Notes under the pieces: generated by a model | Told to the model about the DNA's origin: nothing | Databases searched by the model: none | What the model saw: only the letters and a program-made list of their open reading frames with translations | NCBI RefSeq assembly: GCF_001296045.1 | Contig: NZ_LJHS01000018.1 | Location: forward strand, 62,001 to 126,000 | DNA length: 64,000 bases | Direction: 5' to 3' | Source: Rhizobium sp. AAP43 | Lineage (GTDB): Bacteria > Pseudomonadota > Alphaproteobacteria > Rhizobiales > Rhizobiaceae | Shown: piece after piece, positions 42,751 to 50,220 of the stretch | Numbering within the stretch: position 1 is the stretch's first letter | Layout: each line of letters starts with the position of its first letter | Translations under genes and position numbers: made by a program

Positions 42751-43827
42751 CTACTGGCTGGCGGCTGCAATCGGGACGAAGTCGCCGCCTCGCCATTCCA
42801 TCAGTTGATAGGGATTGACGGCAAGTTCATGGTCGTCGCCAAACCGGATCGGCCCCAGTGCGGTCTTGAAATCAGTCCCCACCAGCGTTTCCGCAAGTGG
42901 TGTGCCCATGGCCGAGGAGATGCCAAGCGCATCGGCAAGCAGTGTCACGGCGGCATGGGCGGGCACCACATAGCCTTCTGCCGGGATACGCCCGGCGGCA
43001 AGCGCTTCTGTGATCGCTGCGGCCGATGGTCCTGCGGGCTTTTCGGCCAGCCCGACGGCAAGCACGCCCTCTTGAAGCGCCACGGGTTCATTCGGTGCCC
43101 GTATGGCGTCCCCGCCGAGAAACTTCATCGGGGCAACTTCAGCGGCCGCATCACGAGCCATGATCGCGACGTCATTGCGGTCTGCGCCCGCGAAGACGCG
43201 TGTGGCACCCGCATTGCGCAGGCGGCGGATGAGCGCGAGCTGGTTTTCTTGTCCGGGGCGGAAAGTGTCGACAAACACCGGTTTCAGGCCGCGCTCTTCC
43301 AGCGCGATGCGGATTGCTTCAGTGAGTTCGCGTCCACGAATGGTGCCGTCCTCGACCAGCGCAATAGCTTCGCCCTTCCAGTCGCGCAGAATGATTTCGG
43401 TTAGCTTCTGGGCTTCCGAATCGCTGTGCGGCCCGAGCCGGAAGAATGGCCAGCCATTCTTGAGAGCGTCTTCCATCATGCCTTTCCAGCGCACAGAGAG
43501 CGTGATGGCTGGAATCTTTGCCTCGGCGAGAACGGGTAGGCCACCGACCAGGCTTTCGCTGCACAGGAAGCCGATCGCGGCCTTCGCGCCGGACTTGGCG
43601 ATTTGTTCGGCCAGCACCGGTCCGCTGCCTTCCGTGCAGGGTTCGTGAATCTCGATCAGCGAAATGGAGAGACTACCGGCCGCCAATTGTGCCCCCTGGC
43701 GAACCTGATTGCCAAGGCTCTCGAAATTGCCGGATTTGGGGGCGACGATCGCGAGCGTCAGTTGTTGTGCACTGGCCGGCACCAGGCATGAGCCCAGAAG
43801 CAGCAGCGTCAGTGTCAGTCGTTTCAT
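42751..43827 (-). CDS. Periplasmic substrate-binding protein (Leu/Ile/Val-type family)
   Basis: 358 residues with signal peptide (MKRLTLTLLLLGSCLVPASA, cleavage before QQLT). The body is a type I periplasmic-binding fold (Peripla_BP_6): LTLAIVAPKSGNFESLGNQV, AAIGFLCSESL, EAIALVEDGTIRG, AEGYVVPAHAAVTLLADAL. Two Cys (in HEPCTEGS and GFLCSES) may form a disulphide. No ABC permease or ATPase gene is adjacent, so the ligand and partner are unclear. Divergent from the flavin reductase gene. Confidence 0.85.
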   Translation of the reverse strand: MKRLTLTLLLLGSCLVPASAQQLTLAIVAPKSGNFESLGNQVRQGAQLAAGSLSISLIEIHEPCTEGSGPVLAEQIAKSGAKAAIGFLCSESLVGGLPVLAEAKIPAITLSVRWKGMMEDALKNGWPFFRLGPHSDSEAQKLTEIILRDWKGEAIALVEDGTIRGRELTEAIRIALEERGLKPVFVDTFRPGQENQLALIRRLRNAGATRVFAGADRNDVAIMARDAAAEVAPMKFLGGDAIRAPNEPVALQEGVLAVGLAEKPAGPSAAAITEALAAGRIPAEGYVVPAHAAVTLLADALGISSAMGTPLAETLVGTDFKTALGPIRFGDDHELAVNPYQLMEWRGGDFVPIAAASQ

Positions 43828-43997
43828 CAAGCGTCCCCGGATTGGTGATGCGATCCTAACCGAAAGCGCAGGCAATTGGAAACGTTCGCTTTCCAATGAA
43901 TGGCGACGTCTTCGACAAATTGGTTCTTCATTGTGGAAACGGTAATCCTTGCTCGCCATATTCGATGCACTATCGGGTTGGCCTTAAGGAGATCGCA

Positions 43998-44489
43998 TTG
44001 CAGTCGCAAGTCCTGGATTCGACCCTTTATCGTGAGGGTATGAGTCGTTACGCCGGCCATGTCCAGATCGTAACCACAGAATGGGATGGCCTCCGCCGGG
44101 GCGTGACCATCACGGCCGCCTGCTCGGTCTCCGACAATCCTGCGACAGTCCTGGTTTGCTTGAACAACGGCAATGCGAACAATGATGTGTTGTTCACCTC
44201 TGGCCATTTTGCGCTGAACACGCTGTCGGTTCGGCACCAGGAGCTTGCGAACGCCTTTGCTGGCTTCAAGGGCATGACGTCTGAAGAGCGCTTCGCACTG
44301 GCCGAGTGGCAAGTCGCCGTAACCGGATCGCCGCTCCTGTCGGATGCGCTTGTTGCCTTCGACTGTCGGGTCGTCGACCAGAAGGTGACAAACACGCATA
44401 CCATCCTGTTTGGCGCTGTCGAAGCCGTACATTTTGGTCCCAAGGAGCCCGCACTCATCTATCTGGACCGATCCTACCACGCGCTGTAA
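43998..44489 (+). CDS. Flavin reductase-like protein
   Basis: 163 residues of FMN-binding split-barrel type: YREGMSRYAGHVQIVTTE, RRGVTITAACSVSDNPATV, LVCLNNGNANN and NTLSVRHQELANAFAG. Such proteins reduce FMN or FAD for monooxygenases. The start is a TTG at 43998, chosen because AAGGAG lies seven bases upstream and the translated start fits the family; an ATG at 43896 would add 34 residues. 26 bases before the CoxD-like gene, so probably the first gene of that operon. Confidence 0.85.
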   Translation: MQSQVLDSTLYREGMSRYAGHVQIVTTEWDGLRRGVTITAACSVSDNPATVLVCLNNGNANNDVLFTSGHFALNTLSVRHQELANAFAGFKGMTSEERFALAEWQVAVTGSPLLSDALVAFDCRVVDQKVTNTHTILFGAVEAVHFGPKEPALIYLDRSYHAL

Positions 44490-44515
44490 GCTCTCTGTCA
44501 AAGCCGGGAGGAGAC

Positions 44516-45448
44516 ATGGCTGAGACGGATCGAACGCAGGTGCCCAGGTCGATCGACGGGGTCATCGACTTGTTGGCGTCGGAGGATTATCTGGCGGGGC
44601 GATCGCTGGCGACGGTGATCTTCCTGGCCCTCAAAATGAAGCGGCCACTCTTTCTTGAAGGGGAAGCCGGTGTCGGCAAGACGGAAGTGGCCAAGGTGCT
44701 TGCCAAGGCACTCGACAGGCCCTTGATCCGGCTCCAGTGTTACGAGGGGCTCGACATTTCGTCGGCCGTCTATGAGTGGAACTATCCCGCCCAGATGTTG
44801 GAAATCCGACTGGCCGAGGCCGCTGGCCAGTCTGACCGTGACCGCTTGCAGCGGGATATCTTTTCCGAACGTTTTCTGATCCGCCGTCCAGTCCTGGAGG
44901 CACTTTGCGGTCAGCCGGGGCGAGCCCCGGTCTTCCTCATCGATGAACTCGATCGAACAGATGAAGCCTTCGAGGCGTTCCTGCTGGAGGTGCTCTCCGA
45001 CTTTCAGGTCAGTGTGCCCGAATTCGGCACCATCAAAGCCGAGGAACCACCGATCGTCATCGTCACCAGCAATCGCACCCGCGAGGTGCACGACGCGCTG
45101 CGTCGCCGCTGTCTCTATCACTGGGTCGATTATCCGGCGGCGGCCGAAGAGCTGTCTATCATCCGACGCAAGGTGCCTGGTTGTGGCGATCAACTGTCAC
45201 GCCAGATCGTCGCCTATGTGCAGAAGCTCCGAACGATCGATCTCTTCAAGAACCCCGGCATCGCCGAAACGCTCGATTGGGCTACGGCGTTGACCGAACT
45301 GGACCGGCTGGCACTCGATCCCGAAACAATTTCCGGCACGCTTGGCACGCTTTTGAAATACCAGGAAGACATTGCCCGGATTGGCGGCGGCGAAGGACAG
45401 AAGCTTCTGTCCGAAGTGAAGGCCGAACTCTTGAGTGTGGCAGGATGA
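44516..45448 (+). CDS. CoxD/MoxR-type AAA+ ATPase
   Basis: 310 residues. Walker A GEAGVGKTE, Walker B FLIDELDR, sensor/arginine region VTSNRTREVHDALRRRC. MoxR-type ATPases act with a VWA protein on metal-enzyme maturation; the CoxD subgroup helps assemble the Cu-S-Mo centre of aerobic CO dehydrogenase. The VWA partner is the next gene (four-base ATGA overlap), which supports a CoxD-like role. GGAGGAG precedes the ATG at 44516. The symbol coxD is a family name only, as no coxL is seen here. Confidence 0.88.
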   Translation: MAETDRTQVPRSIDGVIDLLASEDYLAGRSLATVIFLALKMKRPLFLEGEAGVGKTEVAKVLAKALDRPLIRLQCYEGLDISSAVYEWNYPAQMLEIRLAEAAGQSDRDRLQRDIFSERFLIRRPVLEALCGQPGRAPVFLIDELDRTDEAFEAFLLEVLSDFQVSVPEFGTIKAEEPPIVIVTSNRTREVHDALRRRCLYHWVDYPAAAEELSIIRRKVPGCGDQLSRQIVAYVQKLRTIDLFKNPGIAETLDWATALTELDRLALDPETISGTLGTLLKYQEDIARIGGGEGQKLLSEVKAELLSVAG

Positions 45449-46707
45449 CAATGGAGGATGCGCCTGGACATGACGGGCTTGTCGTTCCTCCTGTGGCTGT
45501 CGGCGAGGGGCGACTTGCCGAAAACATCCTGTATTTTGCGCGAGTGCTTCGCCGGGCCGGCTTGAAGCCCGGGCCGGGGGCGGTCATTGAGGCCATTGAG
45601 GCAATCGATGCCATCGGTATCGGCGCACGGCTCGAGTTTCATGCCGCACTGTCGGCGATTTTCGTCAAGAGACACGAGGACCAGCCCGTCTTTGACGAGG
45701 CCTTTGCGATCTTTTGGCGCTCGCGCGATCTCGTCGGGAAGATGATCGCCTTGATGTCGCCCGTCGCCGCCGTTGGCGAGCGTCAGAAGCCGAAGGCTGG
45801 CGCCGCCCGTGTCAGTGACGCGCTGTTTGCCGAGCGTCAACGGGAGGCCGCCAAGTCAGGCGACCCGGATATCGAGATCGATGCGCGCCTCACCATGTCG
45901 GGGAGGGAAGTCCTTCGTCGCCTCGATTTTGGCCAGATGACCGCTGCCGAACTGGCAGAGGCCCGACGCGAGATCCAGCGTTTGTCCATGCCTTTCGATG
46001 CCGTACGCACCCGCCGCTTTCGACCGGCACCACAGGGCCGCCATTTCGATGCGCGTAGCACCATCCGCCAGTCCTTGCGCACGGGCGGCGATCTCATGCT
46101 GCCGAAATTCCGCGCACCAAGGCTTCGTCCGCCGCCGCTTGTGGTTCTCGCTGACATCTCCGGCTCGATGAGCCAGTACAGCCGGGTCTTTCTGCATTTC
46201 CTGCATGCCCTGACCGAGAGGCGCCGGCGGGTGCATACTTTCCTCTTCGGCACACGCCTGACCAATGTCACGCGAGCACTGCGTCACCGCGACCCCGATG
46301 AAGCCGTTGCGCGTTGCAGCGAGGCTGTGGCGGACTGGTCGGGCGGTACGCGCATCGGTGAGACCTTGAAGCAGTTCAACCGCGACTGGGCGCGGCGCGT
46401 GCTGGGGCAGGGTGCCATTGTCCTCTTGATCACCGACGGGCTGGAGCGGGAGGACATATCGCTTCTGGCGGATGAAACGGCGCGGCTCCACAGATCGTGC
46501 AGACGGCTGATCTGGTTGAATCCGCTTCTGCGCTTTTCAGGTTTTGAAGCGCGCGCCCGCGGTGTGCAGGCCATGCTGCCGCATGTGGACGAATTGCGTG
46601 CGGTCCATAATCTCGATGCACTGTCCGATCTTGTGCACGCTTTGGGTGGTCCAACGGATCGATCTGTAGATCCCAGGCGTTTCCTGGTGGCAATGAGGAG
46701 TGCCTGA
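45445..46707 (+). CDS. CoxE-like VWA domain protein
   Basis: 420 residues. N-terminal helical region with RLAENILYFARVLRRAGLKP and a charged middle, then a von Willebrand A domain from about residue 230 with the MIDAS motif DISGSMSQYS, followed by FLFGTRLTNVTRAL, SGGTRIGETLKQF and LLITDGLEREDISLL. Partner of the CoxD-like ATPase in metal-centre maturation (family knowledge). ATG 45445 overlaps the upstream stop by four bases; ATG 45451 is an alternative. Confidence 0.88.
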   Translation: MTMEDAPGHDGLVVPPVAVGEGRLAENILYFARVLRRAGLKPGPGAVIEAIEAIDAIGIGARLEFHAALSAIFVKRHEDQPVFDEAFAIFWRSRDLVGKMIALMSPVAAVGERQKPKAGAARVSDALFAERQREAAKSGDPDIEIDARLTMSGREVLRRLDFGQMTAAELAEARREIQRLSMPFDAVRTRRFRPAPQGRHFDARSTIRQSLRTGGDLMLPKFRAPRLRPPPLVVLADISGSMSQYSRVFLHFLHALTERRRRVHTFLFGTRLTNVTRALRHRDPDEAVARCSEAVADWSGGTRIGETLKQFNRDWARRVLGQGAIVLLITDGLEREDISLLADETARLHRSCRRLIWLNPLLRFSGFEARARGVQAMLPHVDELRAVHNLDALSDLVHALGGPTDRSVDPRRFLVAMRSA

Positions 46708-46709
46708 CC

Positions 46710-47066
46710 ATGCCTGAACCCGCCATCGCTGAACCACCCAAGCAAAAAGCTGCTATTGTCGATCCCTTGGACACCGCCGAAAGCTGGCTTTCCTCCGGGA
46801 GGTCTGTCGCCCTTGCAACCGTCGTTGAGACCTGGGGCTCGGCGCCGCGTCCCGTCGGCAGCCATTTGGTGATCGACGCGGACGGCAATTTCGAAGGCTC
46901 CGTGTCAGGAGGGTGTGTGGAGGGCGCAGTGATCACGGAAGCGCTCGACGTCTTGGAGAGTGGCAAGGCCCGGATGCTCGAATTCGGCGTTGCCGACGAG
47001 ACGGCTTGGCGCGTCGGCCTGTCCTGTGGCGGGCGTATCCGCGTCTATGTCGAAAGGCTCGACTGA
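46710..47066 (+). CDS. XdhC/CoxF N-terminal piece
   Basis: 118 residues, only the XdhC_CoxI domain: TAESWLSSGRSVALATVVETWGSAP-type segment, then GSVSGGCVEGAV and VGLSCGGRIRVYVERLD. XdhC proteins bind molybdenum cofactor and load it, sulphurated, into xanthine-dehydrogenase-type enzymes. Here the Rossmann half is encoded by a separate next gene, whose ATG shares one base with this stop (TGATG). Starts three bases after the CoxE-like stop. Confidence 0.85.
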   Translation: MPEPAIAEPPKQKAAIVDPLDTAESWLSSGRSVALATVVETWGSAPRPVGSHLVIDADGNFEGSVSGGCVEGAVITEALDVLESGKARMLEFGVADETAWRVGLSCGGRIRVYVERLD

Positions 47067-47782
47067 TGCAGGCATCGCTCGTGTTCGCTCTGAATGCCGC
47101 AAGGCGTGCCCGACAGGCCGCCATAGTCCTGACCGATCAAATGTCGGGAGAAACCCGATTGATCCTTGAGAGATCCCCTGAACGGAACAGCCTGGACGAT
47201 ACCCTCGCAACCGAAGTCACGAGCCGCTTTCGCAGTGGAAAGTCCGGCAGCGCCGAGATCGACGGCAGGCCTCTGTTTTTCAACGTGCATCTGCCATCAC
47301 CGCGCATCGCCATAATCGGGGCTGTCCATATCAGCCAGGCGCTCGCGCCGATGGCCGCTATTGCGGGATTTGCCGTCACGGTTATCGATCCCCGAACTGC
47401 TTTTGCCACGCCTGAGCGTTTTGCCGGCATAGATCTCGTCACCGAATGGCCGCAGGATGCATTCGCCCTATCGCCTCTCGATGCCCATACCGCGCTGGTG
47501 GCTGTGACGCATGATCCGAAGATCGACGATCCGGCGCTTCTTGCGGGCTTCGACGCGGGCGCCTTCTATATCGGGGCGCTTGGAAGCCGAAAAACCCATG
47601 CCAAACGCGTGGAGCGTTTGACCGCAGCGGGCGTTGCGCGTTCCGATATCGACCGCATGTCCGCGCCGATCGGCCTTGATATTGGCGCAGCGACCCCGGC
47701 AGAAATCGCAGTCGCCGTTCTCGCCGACGTCATTCGCGCCCTTCGCCAACGTGTGGTTCAGTCACCGGGGGCTGATGGATGA
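47066..47782 (+). CDS. XdhC C-terminal (Rossmann) piece
   Basis: 238 residues. The first 80 resemble the linker of XdhC. A Rossmann domain then starts at RIAIIGAVHISQALAPMA, with VTHDPKIDDPALL, YIGALGSRKTHAKRVERL and a C-terminal IGLDIGAATPAEIAVAV typical of XdhC_C. Together with the preceding gene it forms a full XdhC, split in two polypeptides. Its stop overlaps the next start by four bases. Confidence 0.87.
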   Translation: MQASLVFALNAARRARQAAIVLTDQMSGETRLILERSPERNSLDDTLATEVTSRFRSGKSGSAEIDGRPLFFNVHLPSPRIAIIGAVHISQALAPMAAIAGFAVTVIDPRTAFATPERFAGIDLVTEWPQDAFALSPLDAHTALVAVTHDPKIDDPALLAGFDAGAFYIGALGSRKTHAKRVERLTAAGVARSDIDRMSAPIGLDIGAATPAEIAVAVLADVIRALRQRVVQSPGADG

Positions 47783-49416
47783 TCTTCGGTGAATGTCCAC
47801 TTGATGCAGCAGACGGTGTCATCCTCGCGCATGCGGTCCGCCTTGATGACGGTAAGCTTGCAAAGGGGCATAGACTTTCCCCCTCTGATATCGCGAGGTT
47901 GAGATCAGAGGGTATCGACCGAGTGATTGCTGTTCGCCTCGAGGCGGGCGATCTGGATGAAGATGAGGCCGCCGACCGGCTCGCTACATCCGTCGATCTG
48001 AAAGGCCTGACACGCAGTCCCGCCTCGACCGGGCGCGTGAATATTTATGCGGCGGAAAATGGTCTCTTTCGCGCCGACAAGAAAATCGTTGATCAGTTCA
48101 ACCGGATCGATCCCGCCATCACCCTGGCAACGCTTGCGGACCGAAGTGATGTGCGCACCGGTGATCTGGTCGCCACGATCAAGATCATTCCGCTTGCTGT
48201 GGCCGGCTCCGCTGTCGCGGGCGCCAAATCTGTCCTCGGTGCAGCGGCTGCCTTCTCGCTCAAAGCCTACACGCCCCGCGCGGTCCATCTGATTGCCACC
48301 GAACTCCCATCGTTGAAGCCCTCCGTAATGGACAAGACCGCACGCGTGCTGGAGATGCGCCTTCAGCCATCGGCAAGCCGTCTGGTGTCAGAGCAACGTG
48401 TTCCACACAAAGCGGATGCGGTTGCCGCAGCGATCACACGCAGCCTCGGCAAGACGGACGCATCAACACCGCTTATGGTCGTCTTCGGTGCCGCCGCGGT
48501 CTGTGATGAGAACGACGTGATCCCGGAGGCGATCCGTCGTGCTGGCGGCATCGTTGAGAGGGTCGGCCTGCCGGTTGATCCGGGCAATCTGCTCGTTCTC
48601 GGCCATATCGGAGATGTGCCGGTGATCGGCGCACCCGGATGCGCTAGGTCGCCAAAGGAAAACGGCTTCGACTGGGTTTTGAACGGAGTTCTGGCCGGCG
48701 ATCCGCCATCAGAGGATGAGATGAGCGGCTGGGGTGTCGGCGGTTTGTTGATGGAAATTCCGGCAAGGCCGCTGCCGCGGCTGACCGCAACCGGCGACGA
48801 ACCCGCGAAGCAAGAGTTGGCAGTCGTGGTGCTCGCGGCCGGCCGTGCCTCGCGCATGGGGGAAAGCGGACAGCACAAGCTCCTCGCCACCTTCGGGGGA
48901 GAAAGCCTTGTCCATCGGGTCGTCCGCCATGCCGTGGAGGCAGACATTGGCCCGGTCATCGTTGTCACAGGCCACCGTGCAGCCGAGATCGCCGCCAATG
49001 TCAGCGATTTGCCGGTGGAATGCGTGGAGAACGCGCTTTACCTCTCCGGGATGGCCAGTTCTCTCGCCGTGGGTGTCCGTAGAGCGGAAAGCAAGGGCGC
49101 ATCTGCAGTGATGGTCCTTCTGGCGGACATGCCAAATGTCGGCCCCACCGACCTGAAGCGGCTGGTTGAGGCGCATGTGGGCGCTGGCAAGCGGGCGATC
49201 ATCCGGGCAACAGCCGGTGGAAAACGCGGCAACCCGGTGATCCTGCCCGTTTCGACCTTCGAGGCCCTGAAGCGGCTTGAAGGTGACATTGGCGCCCGCG
49301 CCGTTATCGAAACGGCAGGCGTTCCCGTCATCGATATCGAAATCGGCGCCGCTGCCCGTCTTGATGTCGACACACCGGAGGCTGTCCTTGCAGCCGGAGG
49401 CAAGTTGGAGGGCTGA
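47779..49416 (+). CDS. MoeA-like / MocA-like fusion, molybdenum-cofactor enzyme
   Basis: 545 residues in two parts. Residues 1-340 are MoeA/CinA-like molybdopterin-binding, with VVFGAAAVCDENDVIPEAIR and LGHIGDVPVIGAPGCARS. Residues about 345-545 are a nucleotidyltransferase, with VVLAAGRASRMGES, VVTGHRAAEIAA, LLADMPNVGPTDLKRL and GNPVILP. The LAAG motif is that of MocA, which adds CMP to the cofactor, rather than MobA (LAGG, GMP). Cytidylylated cofactor serves the xanthine-oxidase/CO-dehydrogenase family, which fits the neighbours. The specificity is inference from motifs. Confidence 0.85.
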   Translation: MIFGECPLDAADGVILAHAVRLDDGKLAKGHRLSPSDIARLRSEGIDRVIAVRLEAGDLDEDEAADRLATSVDLKGLTRSPASTGRVNIYAAENGLFRADKKIVDQFNRIDPAITLATLADRSDVRTGDLVATIKIIPLAVAGSAVAGAKSVLGAAAAFSLKAYTPRAVHLIATELPSLKPSVMDKTARVLEMRLQPSASRLVSEQRVPHKADAVAAAITRSLGKTDASTPLMVVFGAAAVCDENDVIPEAIRRAGGIVERVGLPVDPGNLLVLGHIGDVPVIGAPGCARSPKENGFDWVLNGVLAGDPPSEDEMSGWGVGGLLMEIPARPLPRLTATGDEPAKQELAVVVLAAGRASRMGESGQHKLLATFGGESLVHRVVRHAVEADIGPVIVVTGHRAAEIAANVSDLPVECVENALYLSGMASSLAVGVRRAESKGASAVMVLLADMPNVGPTDLKRLVEAHVGAGKRAIIRATAGGKRGNPVILPVSTFEALKRLEGDIGARAVIETAGVPVIDIEIGAAARLDVDTPEAVLAAGGKLEG

Positions 49417-49418
49417 GA

Positions 49419-49781
49419 ATGGACAGTGCAGCGATCGAGGACATGTTCTTTTCCCTGCAGCCGATCTCCATCCGCCGGATGTTCGGCGGCAAGGGCATTT
49501 ACCGCGACGGGATCATTTTCGCCATCGAGTTCGAAGGAGACATCCTCCTGAAAGCAGATTCGGAAACGGCACCCCTGTTTGCAGCGGCGGGGTCGACCCA
49601 ATGGGGCTATGAGGGAAAGACCGGCAAGACGGTGATGATGCCCTACTGGTCGTTGCCAGAGGATGCGCTGGACGATCCGGAAGAGATGCAGCGATGGGCG
49701 AGACTTGCCTTCGAAGCGGGCGCCAGAAGTGCAAAAGCTATCCCAACGAAAACAGCATCGAAAAAAGGCCGCAAGTCCTGA
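49419..49781 (+). CDS. TfoX N-terminal-domain protein
   Basis: 120 residues of TfoX_N fold: QPISIRRMFGGKGIYRDGII, FAIEFEGDILLKADSET and YWSLPEDALDDPEEMQRWA, followed by a Lys-rich tail (KKGRKS). In Enterobacteria TfoX/Sxy co-regulates competence; many alphaproteobacterial short forms have unknown roles. Two bases after the preceding stop, so at the end of the molybdenum operon. Confidence 0.88.
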   Translation: MDSAAIEDMFFSLQPISIRRMFGGKGIYRDGIIFAIEFEGDILLKADSETAPLFAAAGSTQWGYEGKTGKTVMMPYWSLPEDALDDPEEMQRWARLAFEAGARSAKAIPTKTASKKGRKS

Positions 49782-49793
49782 AAAGCCGATGTG

Positions 49794-50213
49794 TCAGGTG
49801 GATGCCGTCCACCGGTACACGGCATCACGAGCAAAGACCGAAAGCGGCTGCGGCAGGTCGTCCAAAGCGAACCACCCCATGTCGGATAGCTTGTCAGGCT
49901 CCGTAATCCGCGCCTCGTTTGCGTAGTCATCCGTCGTGTAGATCACGGAGATCCAGTGCTGGTCATCTGCCACGATCAACTGTTCTGACAGGCAGAGGAA
50001 TTCGATCGCACCGATCGCAAGCCCTGTCTCTTCCTCGGCCTCGCGGCGGGCAGCATCCTCAGATCGCTCCATGTGGTCGACCTTGCCGCCGGGAATGGAC
50101 CAGTGGTCCGCTTCCGGCGATTTGACGCGCTTGTAGAGTAGGATCCGACCGTCTGTGTCACGGATCAGCAATCCCACTCCGAAGCCGGGAAAATCAATGC
50201 CGGGTGCGGCCAT
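49794..50213 (-). CDS. Nudix hydrolase
   Basis: 139 residues with a complete Nudix box, G(x5)E(x7)REAxEExGL, in GGKVDHMERSEDAARREA followed by EEETGL. Hydrolyses a nucleoside diphosphate linked to some group; substrate unknown. The family N-terminus FGVGLLIRDTDGRILLYKR suggests an ADP-ribose or CTP pyrophosphatase-like member. Seven bases downstream of the DEAD-box gene and on the same strand. Confidence 0.9.
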   Translation of the reverse strand: MAAPGIDFPGFGVGLLIRDTDGRILLYKRVKSPEADHWSIPGGKVDHMERSEDAARREAEEETGLAIGAIEFLCLSEQLIVADDQHWISVIYTTDDYANEARITEPDKLSDMGWFALDDLPQPLSVFARDAVYRWTAST

Positions 50214-50220
50214 CAGGCAA

